From Mesostigma viride (lineage: Eukaryota > Streptophyta > Mesostigmatophyceae > Mesostigmatales > Mesostigmataceae), in contig RPFO01000485.1 in NCBI GenBank assembly GCA_009746045.1, positions 1 through 64,000 of the forward strand: a stretch of DNA of 64,000 bases. Direction: 5' to 3'. The position numbers were made by a program, and so were the translations under genes. Of the stretch, positions 22,433 through 34,370 are shown piece after piece. The notes under the pieces were generated by a model. The model worked only from the letters and a program-made list of their open reading frames with translations, was not told the DNA's origin and did not search any database. The number at the start of each line of letters is the position of its first letter. Within the stretch, counting starts at the first letter, position 1.

Positions 22433-23029
22433 TCCATCGCCAAGGTGCAGGAAACTAATGTTTTTGTGCTCTAACCCTCCGCCCAGCACCACAAACTAAC
22501 TTCTGGCGACCGCAATCCATCCTTTGGCGACCGCAATCCATCCTTTGGCGACTCGGAAACCAATTCTTTGGCGAGGCCGCAACTTCACTCCGCTTTCCCC
22601 GGACGTTACACAGACGTTCACGTCTTGTCCGCGCCAAAATTTCGCACATGTTCCGTAAAGGGCGTGACGGAAACAGGAATCTGACCAAACGAATCAGATT
22701 TCGATCGGAAAAACCGCTGTCTGACCATGGTCTGACGCATCGAACTAAGAATCCCGACTGATCTGTAATAAAAAACACCTGTCTGCAATTAGTGAAACTA
22801 ATTTGTAATTACCGGGCCCCAACTTGACTAATCTGAAATTTTCTATAAACTACAGTACTAATGCGGACGGTGTACCCACAGTGAGCTAGATTAATTAAAC
22901 CCTGTCAATTTCTTGATACCCTAGGCTTAGCAGGGATTAACTACTGGCTATATTTGGAATAAACGTACACCTATTTACCTGGAATTAAACCCTGTCGGTA
23001 CACCGGCGCGCGAATAAACCTGTTGTCAC
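22433..23029. other. Intergenic with a MITE end
   Basis: A short repeat of GGCGACCGCAATCCATCCTT occurs at 22506-22550. At about 22859-22876, AATGCGGACGGTGTA matches the terminal repeat of the MITE at 29796-30615. No gene is supported. Confidence 0.45.
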
Positions 23030-23797
23030 AGGAGGGGTGACATCTCCAGGCAAAATTTCCTGGATACTAGGGGCCCGTCCCAGGGCCTGACTGCTGCGGT
23101 AAGCGCCGGCCCCTGAATTGAAATAGGGGCTGGCGAGTAAAACGAGGGTCGGCGGCGGTGGCCCCGTATTACTGGCCCCCAATAGCGCAGCGCTACGTGG
23201 CCGAGCTGCGGCCCCACGTGGCAAGATGCGGCACCACGTGGCAAGATGAGGCGCCACGTGGCTTGATGCCGGCATGCCTCTCCGGCGACAGGCAATTACT
23301 GGGCAAGACATACACAGTACCCTAGTAAGGTTACCATCCGAGCTACTTACGTCGCCACACTATCTCTGTTGGATATGACCGGCGTGGGATTCCAACTAAA
23401 CTGAACTGAACTGAACTGAACTGGGCAAGACATCTGCAGACTGCATGACAGTATAGCGCGGCGCGGCGTGAGGACGGATGCCGACACAGTTTTTTGTGTA
23501 GGCATCCGTAGGCCCGTACATAGCTGGCATCCGGGGCATGGCAAGATGGGACGCCACGTGGCATGATGCGGCATGCCGCGCCTGCTGTACAATATGGGGG
23601 CCCGAAATCTAGGGCTGGCGGCTGCATAAAAATTCGGCCCCTGGAATCTCCCCTATAGGGGCCGAAAAGATGGGGGCTAGCTAGAATTGGTGCCGGTAGC
23701 TGCACGGGCCCCTAGTATGGAAATAGGGGCCAGACATTCTGGACCGGCGGCTGCAGGATCCGGCCCCTTGTTAGCTTGGCTCAATGTCACCCCTCCT
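23030..23797. mobile_element. 768-bp candidate DNA element with 14-bp terminal repeats
   Basis: Ends AGGAGGGGTGACAT and ATGTCACCCCTCCT are perfect inverted repeats, and the same pair bounds 8639-9311. Internal sequence is GC-rich and repeats CACGTGGCAAGATG-type units. No transposase was found, and the target duplication is unclear. Confidence 0.55.
23205..23275. repeat. Tandem CCACGTGGCAAGATG units (G-box core)
   Basis: Four close units carry CACGTG. Another, with variants, lies near 23550-23575. CACGTG is the core of plant bHLH/bZIP sites, but here it appears to be part of a repeat. Confidence 0.75.
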
Positions 23798-23948
23798 GCT
23801 AGCAGCTCACCCCCTCCTCTCACGGACTTGTGTAAGTACGGCATACGGCATTCGACAGCTCTCGTCAAGCCCGATCATGCTGCAGGCCTGCAGCATGAGC
23901 AAAGCCACCTAAGGCCTGCTGACACCTACAGTACAAATTGAGTCATTA

Positions 23949-24070
23949 GTCATTACCGCGTTAAGTTGCGATGGCACCGATGCTGACGTTGCGGTCGCCG
24001 CCCAAAGTTCGGCGTCGCAACTTAACGCGGTAACGCAACCTTAAGAAACGCAACTTAACGCGGTAATGAC
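23949..24070. repeat. 122-bp MITE-like element with perfect 22-bp inverted ends
   Basis: GTCATTACCGCGTTAAGTTGCG at the left is exactly inverted at 24049-24070. An extra internal copy of the arm (about 24016-24034) suggests rearrangement. It is related to the phrase near 9380-9600. Confidence 0.8.
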
Positions 24071-24432
24071 TGTACCATGACGGCCTAGGTATGTACCACT
24101 AGTACCAGGTTGGAACGTTGGCAGTTGGCACTTCGGCACAGGCCGGAATCCATCTCCTTCTCTCGTCCGGAAGGCAGCCTTTGACCAGGTGTTTTTTCAC
24201 GTCGGAGTCAGCTGGAACAGCAATTTGGCATACGACGGGAGCTGTCGAATGTGCTGAAAACTTTTCAGAGCAACATATTTTCCCGCGTAATTGGGCGCCT
24301 GGATGGGAGATTTACGTTAGTTCAAGCGAAATACACGCGCATTTTGGAAAAGAAACTAAGTAGACGTTCTCGTCACTTTGCATATTTATTCGTTAAAGAG
24401 GGGCTCTTGGCTTCTCTTACAATTCTAGGGTT

Positions 24433-27400
24433 ATGCGCTCTGGATTTGACGACGTCGTGGTTGGTGCAAACTACGCAAAGCAGGCTATCGTCACGCTGGC
24501 CACTTTTACAAAGATGATTGACCCGGAGGAGGTCTCCACCATCGGGGGCATGGTGACCGTCTCCTTCTTGCACTCACTTTTGCCCACGCACTGGCTTCCC
24601 TTCTCGCTGGTTGGGAAAGCACAATCGTGGACGCTAACCAAGACCTTGCTCATAAGTGAGTGGTGCTCGTATCGTCCTGCTACACTAAATGAAATAAGGC
24701 GCATGTACCAACATGACAGAAGACCGGTAGTAGCGTCTTTCTCAGGATGCGTGGCATATATGCTTCATATTGGGCAGCACGTAATGGGTAACTTACCGCC
24801 ATAATGGACCGTGGTCAACATGTCACGTGGAAATTGCTTGAAGTCTCGAGCGTGAGCCTAACCTAACGCATTTGGGCAAGGGAATGGCTGCACCACGCCT
24901 CCCTACTGCATGCATGCCATGCATGCGTTTCTGGAATCACCGTGTTTTCTTCCCCTGGCCGTGCTTGGGCCGAGCCAGGATGAGCTTTGCTGCGCCGCGG
25001 TTGCAATGATACAGCTCTTGTGGTGCTGCAATTGCAGCCCACGATAGCCGTCGTGCCTGATGATGATGAGTTGGCCTGATGATGAGAGTTGGACTAGGCC
25101 AGTCCTGGCTTGTTCATCCATCACATGTTTCGCTGTTTGTGATGCTGTATCTCTAAACGATCCTTGGACATGGCAGCCCTCATTCCTGCCCTGCGCTGGG
25201 GCCATGCGTGAATGTGTATTCCCCCCCAGCCCTTTCACAGCCCCAACTACCGAAAGTAGCATCCATGAGCACACACACAAACATGAGCATGCGCACACAC
25301 CTGGGTATGCGAGTGCAGCTTTTGCGGGGTGCTTGATCCCCCCTCCTTGAAAGGCGGTCCACCCCTCTCCGCACTCTTGCGCTTGTCTTACGCGTCTCAA
25401 GCCGTACCCTACCACTTTCCGGTGCGTCCCCGTCTGGCTGCTGGATGCTCTGCTGGGCCAACACTGGACCCCTCTCCGCACTCTTGCGCTTGTCGTACGC
25501 GTCTCAAGCCGTACCCTACCACTTTCCGGTGCGTCCCCGTCTGGCTGCTGGATGCTCTGCTGGGCCAACACTGGACCCCTCTCCGCACTCTTGCGCTTGT
25601 CTTACGCGTCTCAAGCCGTACCCTACCACTTTCCGGTGCGTCCCCGTCTGGCTGCTGGATGCTCTGCTGGGCCAACGCTGGGTGGGCAGCTTACGTATGA
25701 CATGGCACAGGTGTGTTGCAGAAGCAATGGCGCACATCGTGCGTCATAAAGAACCAGGTTACACCATGGAGAGGCATGCCCTTTGCTCGTTTTGGTTTGC
25801 CCAGGTATCCAACCAGGGTAACCGACGCATCCCCTATCTTGGTTTGCGCAGGTATCACCAATGCATTCCCCGATCTTCCTGCGTGTTGCGGCGGCTCCCC
25901 CCCCCTCCCAAACCCTCTCTCTGCCCCCCCCCCCCAGCCACGCTGGGCGCGCTGGGCCATGTGGTGAGCACCTCCCTCATGGGCCTGGCTGCGGTGGCCA
26001 TGGCCCACACCGTGCTGCCGGAGGAGTACGTGCACGCGGCCGCGTCCGGCCTGCTCATCATCATGGGCATCGTGTGAGTGGACAATCGTCATCGTGGGAG
26101 TCGTGGGAGTGGACAATGGTCGTCGTGGGAGTCGTGTGGGAGTCGTGGGAGTGGACAATGGTTGTCGTGGGAGTCGACCATCCGTACATAGCGCAGGACA
26201 GGGTCTAGCCCTGTCTTGTGCTGTATCGTCGGCTGTATCGTGAGTGTCCCAGGGGGCCTCTGCGCTCGACTCAAACGGGCCAACAATCCAAGCTTGTTCT
26301 CTGATCTTGGCTCGCAACCTGGTGACACTTGCCAAAACACAAAAAACGGGCCTTTCCGTGTAGTGACAGCAAGCTACGTGAAAATCCCCGTGTTTCGCAA
26401 TTCCCACGTGTCGGGTAGTTTTTTCCGTGGTCACCGCTCCGAGCATCTGGAGGGACTACGTCTGAAGTACATCGAGTTCCCCGCATTTTCGCACATCCGT
26501 GGGGTGGTGCTGACGCCCCAGTGATGGAGGACCCATGCTTCTTCTATCACCATGCTGATTCGTCGCCGGTCGAAGGTAGCGTAAACTATAGTAGAGCATT
26601 CCGATCCGGCCGGCCAAATTCTGCCCACAGTCAATTTGGGGGATTTTTTTACTGCGCGCCGACTCCCCACACAACTACGTTTATGTCGGAATAAAAACCC
26701 CCGTGATTTTGGGCACCCCAAATCGAGTGTCTGTGGAAACCCCCTTCTGTTGTATCGTATTCTGTATCGTGATTGCAAAGCATGCATTCGCAGCGGGTAT
26801 CGTGATTGCGAAGCATGCATTCACAGTGGGTCGGTGGCCACGCTTATGGGTGATGTGAATGCAAGCATGGGCGTCTGGATGCCAGCCAGCACCAGCAGGT
26901 GGGGCTTCCCCATGCATCATGGCAGGCAGGCAGCGCCGTGCGGTTGTGCCGCCACCTGTGGGAGCCCGCTGCTTTTCACTGGCATGCACCAGAAACACCT
27001 TGAATCATGGTCGGTGAGGGTACAGGCGGGTGTGTCGTTTCTTGCATGCTTGCACTGTAGAGCCCAAGGACCTCTGCCTGTGGCCCCTCCTGAGGCATCA
27101 TCTGATCTCGGGCACAGCCGGTGTACTCTGCGTGTGCCAGGCGCAGCCGTTCCCTGGTGTGCCGGACGATAGTGTCCAATATGTGCGGGGATGCATTGGC
27201 TCTAGCGACCTGCCTGCCCGTGCGTGGGCGCGCATGCGATGGATGGGGAAGCGCGGGGACGCGGATGGCAGACCAGCCGACGTGCCTTAGACATGGCTAG
27301 AACAGAAAAGCCTGTCTGCGCACTTGGGCAGTGCTCTTTGGCACGACTAAACTGGGCTTTAGCGGGCTTGCACTGATTTGCCTCGAATTAGGTATTGGCT

Positions 27401-29174
27401 GGGGAGCTATGCCAGCGTTCCCGAGGACTTGGCAAGCTTTTCAGCACTTAAAGTATGAAAGAATTTAATATGAATGAGGGACAGATCCTGAATTTTCACG
27501 CTTGCCATGGTTGTACCCTGTGGCTGTAGCCACACGGCGCAGCCTGCCCATGGCTTACACGTGACGCCGATTGTGTGTGAATGCCACCCCGACGACCCCC
27601 CCACTGCCTACCCTTTGGCCACACGCAGGTACATATTCCAGAACATTACAGGGAAGGGCCACTGCTCGCACGCGCACCACGGCGGCGGCCACCGCATGGA
27701 CCGCATGGCCACTGTCGGCCTGGTGCTCGTGCCCACGCTCACGCCCTGCGCCAGCACGCTGCCTATGTTCCTCGCCGTCGCCGAGTCTGGCTTCTCGGTG
27801 AGTGCAGTGCCTAAGTGTACTGTTCCACCCCATATCCTCCAGGTTTGGATCAGATCCTGGAACTGAACATTACAAACAAGATGAAATGGCAATAACATGA
27901 TTATGTTTTATTAGATAAAGAAGTATAACCCATAGTGAGGCCCCCTGGCAACCACATCCAACATGGTCACACAACCAGGGATTTATTTGCATGCAACAGG
28001 TTGGTTACAGAGAATATATACAAATGTACAGCAACATGTAAGAGCCAACACTTGGGCTGCCCTTTCAGGGTCCATTCCATGAAGACCCAAGGCCAGTTAC
28101 AAGGTCCTTAAGACCCTTCTGCAACCCCATGACAGGGCCAGGCAAGATTCTCAGCCAGGGGAGTGACTCCACCCTGACTCCTGTCAACCAGAGCGTGTCT
28201 GAACTCTGGAAGACCTGCTGCCAGCCAACACTTGGCTGCACAGCCCACTGGGACGCCTCCCACCTAGAGCAAGGCTGTTTGGTCTCCTATGGCACTCCCC
28301 CCTTGGAAGCCATGAGCCCCCGGACCAGAGGGTACTGCAGCTCAGCCTTCTCCTCCAGCTTGGTGAGAGCATCTGCAGGGTTATCCACCCCAGCCACATG
28401 TTCAATCTTAGCGGGAGTCGCGCTTGTCGGTGAGCGCGACGCGTGGTTGGAAAGTGCACTGTGGGAGTCGCGCTTGTCGGTGAGCGCAACGCGGGGCTGG
28501 AAAGCGTAACGTTAGAAGTAGACGTCTATCATCGTGCATCCAGCGTACACGCGCCCAGACCAGGATGGGGAATCCGCCAAGCCAGCAAGACGTAGCAGGG
28601 CTACGTTAGAGCCAGGGGCTGGCGTGCTGCCAGTACAGGGCTGGCATCCGTTACTGGTGTGAATTGTTTAATGACCTGGAACGTTTTTTGAAGAAATTAA
28701 GAAAGTATGGGAATGGCAACATGTTAGACTGGCATCATGACCTCATCAAACTTTTGGTGCATTGTCATCTGATTTTCTAATTTATGTTTTTTTTGCTTGT
28801 GCTTCCATCTGCAGGGAATTATCAAGGCTACTACTGTGCTCCTGGTGACCACGCTGACCGTGATGTTGACGTTAGTCACGTTGTCCTATCTGGGAGCGTC
28901 GCGGTTCAAGTTTGACAGCCTCAAGCGGTACGACCGTTTCTTGGTGGGCATCGTGCTCATCTTGGTGGGCTTTCTGACCATTGTGTTGCATCATGACCAT
29001 GACCACGACCACGACCACGACCACGGGCAGGGCGGTCATGGTGCCGGACATGATGATGCCAGCACCGGTGCGATCTATGGTGACAGTGGCGACTTACTAG
29101 GTGGCATGGAAGACATGGTGAGATTGGAGACTGGGCATGCGCCTGGTTCGGTAATTGGCTTGGCAGAACAATAA
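24433..29174 (+). CDS. Histidine-rich membrane protein, NicO/RcnA nickel-cobalt transporter-like (four exons)
   Basis: Exons 24433-24655, 25938-26073, 27629-27797 and 28815-29174 join in phase (1, 2, 0) across GT-AG introns of 1282, 1555 and 1017 bp, giving 295 residues. Exon 1 has LHSLLPTHWLPFSLVGKAQS; exon 2 LGALGHVVSTSLMGLAAVAM; exon 3 a histidine cluster (CSHAHHGGGH) and LVLVPTLTPCASTLPMFLAV; exon 4 two strong membrane helices, then an HDHDHDHDHDH run and an acidic tail. About six membrane segments, His-rich loops, a GLGH-like motif and a TPC motif point to the NicO/RcnA/UreH-like superfamily of divalent-metal carriers. The exact HX4DH signature is not present, so substrate is inferred only. 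The start is uncertain: TAA lies in frame at 24394 and an AATTCTAG acceptor-like site precedes the ATG, so an upstream exon is possible. A retroposon occupies the 3' UTR. Confidence 0.72.
25361..25681. repeat. Three 107-bp tandem repeats in intron 1
   Basis: Copies start at 25361, 25468 and 25575, each beginning ACCCCTCTCCGCACTCTTGC and nearly identical. The ORFs on both strands here repeat with the same period and are artefacts. Confidence 0.93.
26084..26180. repeat. GTGGGAGTCGTGGGAGTGG minisatellite in intron 2
   Basis: Imperfect units of GTCGTGGGAGTGGACAATGG follow the exon 2 donor site. Confidence 0.88.
28305..28419 (-). pseudogene. Copia-3 RNase H end, relic in intron 3
   Basis: The minus strand encodes KIEHVAGVDNPADALTK, matching the copia RNase H closing motif of copia-1 (HIPGEENPADALTK) and copia-2 (EHVAGDQSCSDALTK). 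A short tail ends the ORF. The rest of the intron (about 27890-28305) may be its 3' UTR and LTR, but I found no second LTR. An old, truncated insertion antisense to the host gene. Confidence 0.75.
28409..28505. repeat. Two 51-bp tandem units in intron 3
   Basis: GGGAGTCGCGCTTGTCGGTG recurs at 28413 and 28464, followed by GAGCGC(G/A)ACGCG. Confidence 0.85.
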
Positions 29175-29196
29175 CTGGGAAGTATCATCTTATAAT

Positions 29197-30743
29197 CATC
29201 TTATTAGTCATCTTATTGGTCAAAGACTATGACCGAGCCATTATGCTCCGTCAAGTCCGATGTTTTTTGCAACGTCACCCACATCTGTTCGGTGCTGCCC
29301 CTTGGCACAAGCTCTACAAACAGGTCGTGGACCGGCTGGATTGCATAGTATCTCCGCACATCTGAACCCTGTGATGCCAGATCTCCTTTGCGGCCGTTCC
29401 GAGCTTGGCACTGGATTCGTTGTCCACATCGTCGCGTCGCTGCCGCAACACGATGTTTTCTGGCATCCGCGGGCTTTTGGTTCCCGCCGCACATTTGAAA
29501 GTGCTGTCCTCCGGCTTTTTGCCTTTGCACCGTGTGCAGTTCTTGGACGTTTGGAATCATGGCATGGCTAACGTGATGACTGACTAGCTAGACCTTTTCA
29601 GTGGTTTTCCATTTGCGGGTATTTCCTCGTAAATGGTGGGAGAGCGATCGCAGCAATGGTGCTCACCACTAGACACTCCCGGCCAGTTAGGCTCGAAACA
29701 CACGCCCTGATCAAGCATGCTGTTTCCGGCCCCACCGTCTAGGTCATCTAGTCGCTCTACACGTAAGCCAGCCATAATTTCAATGCACAAGGATACACCG
29801 TCCGCATTGGAAGTTTGTTATTATGGGTCAATTTTTGCCGTATTTGCATTACGAATAACCCTGGATTGTTTGTTGGGGAGCCAGTTAGAGTCCCGGGTTT
29901 TTATTATTTAATTAAAACCTTTTGTTTGTTTGTTTGTCCTGCAGCCGTTCAAGGCACGTGGGTACTTAAATTTCTTTTGTTTGTTTGGTAGATATGGTAC
30001 ACGCCGTCCCCAACCCGGCCCGGCGGCCCCCCTTTCGGCGGCCACAGGCTATAGCTATAGTCAGTGGAGGTCTCAGGTCAGTGATACCCTATTTAATTGC
30101 TCAAGGTCCATAAGTATCGCACATGAGTGCAGTACATCTTACATGTACATCTGTAGACACGCTCAGGCCTCAGCCTCTACTGAGTACCGACCGACGTGCC
30201 CTGCCGAGGCAGTAGAGCGTGGATTGCTGGATGCAAAAGCGGTTCACTTGGTTCGCGCCTCACCCCGCGCTCGGCCTGCGTCTCGCGGGTTTTTTTCGAT
30301 TTTCACGATATTTCATGTTCCCCGCCGGTCCAAGGTATTTTCGAAGGTTTTATGTACTTTATATTATATATAATTAATTAAATTATATATAATTAAATTA
30401 AATTATATATAATATAAAGTGTTTGTTTGTTTTCTCACAGGCGACGACCCCGTGCCCACATGAGTTAATTAATTAATTTTGTTTGTTTGTTTGTTGAGTC
30501 CAGTCCTCAACCCCCGGAGTTAATTAATTAATTTTCTTTTGTTTTTTTTATGGTTTTCAGCCAGAACATTTTCCAGAAGCTAATTATTTATTTAAAACTT
30601 CCAATGCGGACGGTGTACACATTTCCATCACCATTCATCTTCATCATCCTGAACGACTCGAAAACGCGGAAAAGATAACGGCAGGCTCGAGCTACCATGG
30701 TCCGGATTCTCCCGATTTCTGGCCTGCACTGGTTGTCTCCTTG
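29197..30743 (+). mobile_element. Longest CTCCTTG retroposon copy, carrying a MITE
   Basis: A 10-bp target duplication ATCTTATAAT (29187-29196 and 30744-30753) bounds the insert, which ends GGTTGTCTCCTTG. Removing the MITE at 29796-30615 leaves about 725 bp. The 5' part (29213-29590) has ORFs of 103 codons (plus) and 115 codons (minus) that I do not recognise. It lies 22 bp after the stop codon of the host gene. Confidence 0.82.
29796..30615. mobile_element. 820-bp MITE with 21-bp terminal repeats and TA duplication
   Basis: Ends CACCGTCCGCATTGGAAGTTT and its exact inverse, flanked by TA (29794-29795 and 30616-30617). Removing the element and one TA restores the retroposon sequence seen at 22290-22310. 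TA duplication is typical of Tc1/mariner-type insertion. The interior is rich in TTTGTTTG and TTAATTAA. No transposase ORF. Confidence 0.9.
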
Positions 30744-30753
30744 ATCTTATAAT

Positions 30754-31142
30754 AGGCTGGGAAGTATCATCTTGAGTTCCCTAAACAAGTTGAGCTGGCG
30801 GGTTGGCTACAAATTTGTGGGTGTAGTTGTATCAATTACATGCGGCTATTGACTACCCCCCCTTAATAATACATGCATGCATGCAGAGTACTTAACGGTG
30901 TGCCGAGCTATGGATGCCGAGAATGCTCATAACTTTTGACTCCGGGCATGAAATTTGGTCGGGTAAATTGCAGTAGACTCGCCTTTTGATGACGAACACG
31001 TTGATTTAATTTTTGGCAGCCATCGCCCAGGATTTCGCAAGTTATCGCTAGCGGCCTGCCCAGAAGATCTCGCTATTTTTCTGAACATTATGGCGGCACC
31101 ACACACGTGATCAGTGCGCCTGCGCCCCCTGCCATCGTCTAG
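30754..31142. other. Intergenic, nothing recognised
   Basis: No gene or clear repeat beyond a GCATGCATGCA run at about 30872. Confidence 0.45.
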
Positions 31143-31910
31143 GTGCTATTAAACGTAGATATGGAGGTCCCCGCATCGTCTTCAGCTCCTGTCGCCGATT
31201 CTTTTGATGCCACTATTGCTGCAAACAAAATCGCCAACGACATTGTCGCCGCCGAGAACGCCGCTAACAAGCGACCCAAGGCTTCGGAAGCAACTCCAAT
31301 AGCGGCTGAAACCTCCTTGCCGGACACCATTTCTGCATCATTCTACATGCCAGGCCAGCGTACGTTGAGCCTGGACGACATCGCTGTCTTACTCGCCTTC
31401 AGCGACGCCGCTGTGTTAAGCGTGCTGAAGCTCCACAACTAACACGACGCCCCGATTCGCAACCCTCGCAGCGGCCAGGTTGAGGACGCTCCTTCGGATG
31501 AGTGGCCTCAGTGGGAGCCCAAAGATTGCCGACTTGCCTGTCTTATTTCGTGCTGCCCTGAACTTGTCGAGCTGCCGGCGACAGCCATCGCCAGTCCAGC
31601 CCCCGCGACCGATAATACCGTGCTGCTGCAGAACCTCGCACGGTCTTTTACGACCGTGCAGGGCGACATTAAGGTCCTGACGGAGGCGTCTGCAGCTGCG
31701 ACGGCACAATTGCTGGAGCCGAAGAAAGCCCTGGCAACCCCCACCAAAACTACCACGTTCACAACGGTACGAGCCGCGCCAAAATCTGCCCTCGTAAGCG
31801 GTACCCGAAAAGTGGCGCCAAATGCGATTTTTGGTGTGCGCGTGCAAGAAAGTGACCGAATTCCGGGCGACAGGCATGGCGGTCTGGCAGGCGATGCTGA
31901 GCGTGTATAA
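31143..31910 (+). pseudogene. Unrecognised ORF with one in-frame stop
   Basis: A single plus frame of 256 codons, interrupted by TAA at 31440-31442. The first part is alanine-rich (IAANKIANDIVAAENAANKR) and acidic. The second contains LQNLARSFTTVQGDIKVLTE, likely a short coiled coil, as in LINE ORF1 or capsid-like proteins. No diagnostic motif. The antisense ORF at 31416-31922 is an alternative reading. Confidence 0.35.
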
Positions 31911-32289
31911 AGGCACTATCAAGGCTGAAATTTTACGATTATCCTCCTATGGTGTTATTAGATCCACCACTGTTTTTTTTTCGCCATAAAGTTTGCGGAA
32001 TCGAACAGCATGTTGCGTCATTCATAGATGGGTGCCTGAATGGTCGCAGATTTTCTCTCGACCCCACCTGACCGCAGCAAAAAATTTTCCCGATGAAGTG
32101 CGCCCTAAGATCGGGGTTTCGATCATAAACGACGCATTTTTTAATTCTAAAGACTTTGACCGAACGACTTTCTTCATTACCGCTGCAATTTTTTTTTCCT
32201 GAGCTACCGCATATTTCCGACCAATTTCAAGGCTGTGTCAGGTTTGGCAGACCCATACTTCGTATACATCTGCGTTTGCCCCGAACGTC

Positions 32290-32505
32290 ATGTTTAATGC
32301 AGGCTTTGTGGGCTCTAAAGACGCCCACGATGTTGGGGCTTTTATCAGCCTCTGGACATGCACAAACTGCGGTCAGCAGGCGAATGCCGGAACGAGTTTC
32401 TGCGGCGGGGTGTGCGAAACAGACATCAAGCGCAAGGCAGACATGGATACCTCCGAGCGGTATGTTCCCATATTCATATCTAGGGGCGAATTCACTCCTT
32501 GTTGA
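32290..32505 (+). CDS. Small ORF with a zinc-ribbon-like CX2C...C pattern
   Basis: 71 codons containing LWTCTNCGQQANAGTSFCGG, with the C-x2-C and a later C-x3-C spacing of a zinc ribbon, followed by a charged KRKADMDTSERY. Upstream in another frame is a 148-codon ORF that overlaps it. Could be the remains of a larger protein. Function unknown. Confidence 0.3.
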   Translation: MFNAGFVGSKDAHDVGAFISLWTCTNCGQQANAGTSFCGGVCETDIKRKADMDTSERYVPIFISRGEFTPC

Positions 32506-34370
32506 GGCCCTGACCTTGTCACGGATGAATATGTTACCAGTTCCCCATCTCCGGAGTTTCTCTTTTGGTCATCTTCTTATCTTACGGGAAGTGCGTCATT
32601 AATCGTATAGCGAGCTACGGTTTCATGGCGAGCCTTTTCTTCACATCAGCGACGTACAGGTTACCTTACAGGCTAGGGATGTCAAGGAATTCTTCCACGG
32701 ATATTAGGAAGGTTGCATGATGGATTGCGGGCAAGATATTACGGGCTGGATGGCAGCCTTGCAGCGCTATTGCCGCCGATGGCAATGATTTGCAGTCAGG
32801 GCTATGGATCACAAAGCTTTTGCTTTGCTCTAGTTGTACATGCTGCAATTTATTGGCATTGTGCTCACGGCAAGTAATGTTGCATTACATGGTTGACCAC
32901 GAAGATTGATGGAAAACCCAGAAGCAATTGGTGGCTTTCTTTGATGCTTGATGGCTTCACATGCTTGTGAGTCCATAAAACCCACTGCATACGTGCCCAC
33001 CATCTCTAAGCTGAAAGCATCTGCCTTCAACAAGCATCTTAAGACATGCATGCACATGAGAACTGTCATGGTTTGTGGAGAGGGTGGCATATTGCGTGAG
33101 AGTGGAGAGAGGACAGTGGCCGGGCTAGGCCAGCTACCTGTGCTGCCACAGGCCGGGCGGCAAACACTGATGCACAAGCTGCCTTACACGCCAGCACCCA
33201 AGCTGCCTTCATACCCCTGAATGATGAGCAGAGGGCATCCTGAACGGCCGCATCCATGCAGTTCATGCAGTTCAGGCTGTGCGTGCTTGCCAAGGGCACA
33301 GGTAAATGAGCCAATGGCGGGCTATTATTACGCACGCTGCAACCAGCGCCAATGAAGCAACCCAAGCCTGCCCTCCTGACAGGTATGTGTGTTTTGTTTT
33401 CTCATGTCGTGTGCACAACCAGCAATCCTTTATTTCCCTATGATGCATGTTTGCGGAATTCTGGCAACCTGGCACATGGCCAAACTCCTCAATGTCAGGG
33501 GTGCGAGGGGTTGTTTGTCAAGAGGATAGATACACGCACATGCTCAACACCTCTTGCTCCAATGCCACTGCCACTCACCCAGAAACTCAGGCACAACCAC
33601 GCACGATCGCTAAGCTGCTAGCCAGAATCGCAGTCCTCACCAAAGTGAGGGATGGGGCACCAGCTAGTTTGACAGTCTGGCTGAGGACGTGCAGGAGTTG
33701 AATGACATTTCTGAAGCAAGTAGTCACGGATGGCTTCGAGAAACATGGTGAAGCATGCAAGGGCATGCATCTCATGCTGACAAGGGCCAGAGCAAGAGCA
33801 TGAGCACAAGCACGTGCCTATGAAGAGGCCATTGGCCTTGCACTATCTGTTGAAGACAACTGCGGTATGGTGGCCAAGCGGCTCACCGGGGATGTGCAGT
33901 GGCTTCTTCATGCTAGGTATGATGGCGGCCAAGTGCAGTCCTTTGGTGGCACATTTCAAGCCGGCAACCTTGAGGTAGCAACTGAGCAGTGTATGAGCTG
34001 TCTGGCTATGCACCACAGCGCTGGCTGAGGAGATCTAGTCCAACTTAGAAGCTGCATTGCCAGCAACGTGAGCCCCTATAACATAGACAGGGACATGGGG
34101 ACATCCATGGTGATGCAGAGGACCATGTGTGGCAATCTTAGTCAGGCGGGCCGCTTGCCAAGGGATGTGCTGCTACCGAATCAAGGCGCACAAAACACAT
34201 CGCAGCCATGCCTGGCATGCTTAGATTATTACATTGCCAAGCTGAGTTTGCGACTCCCGTGCATGCTGTGGGTTTGAACTGATCATGCTAGCCAACGTGA
34301 CAGCTGGCAGTTCTTATGTCTAACAAGCCCCTACTTGAAAATTGCCTGAGCAAGGCCATTGAATTGAATT
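32506..34370. other. Non-coding stretch, nothing supported
   Basis: Several ORFs of 60-115 codons occur on both strands (for example 32830-33177 minus, 33066-33365 minus), but none has a motif, repeat partner or splice support. Confidence 0.45.

Noticed and set aside
24903-25749. ORFs repeating RLSYASQAVPYHFPVRPRLA and its antisense
   Set aside because: Product of the three 107-bp tandem units in intron 1, with the same period on both strands.
32506-34370. Small ORFs as host genes
   Set aside because: Short, on both strands, no motifs and no partner sequence elsewhere in the window.
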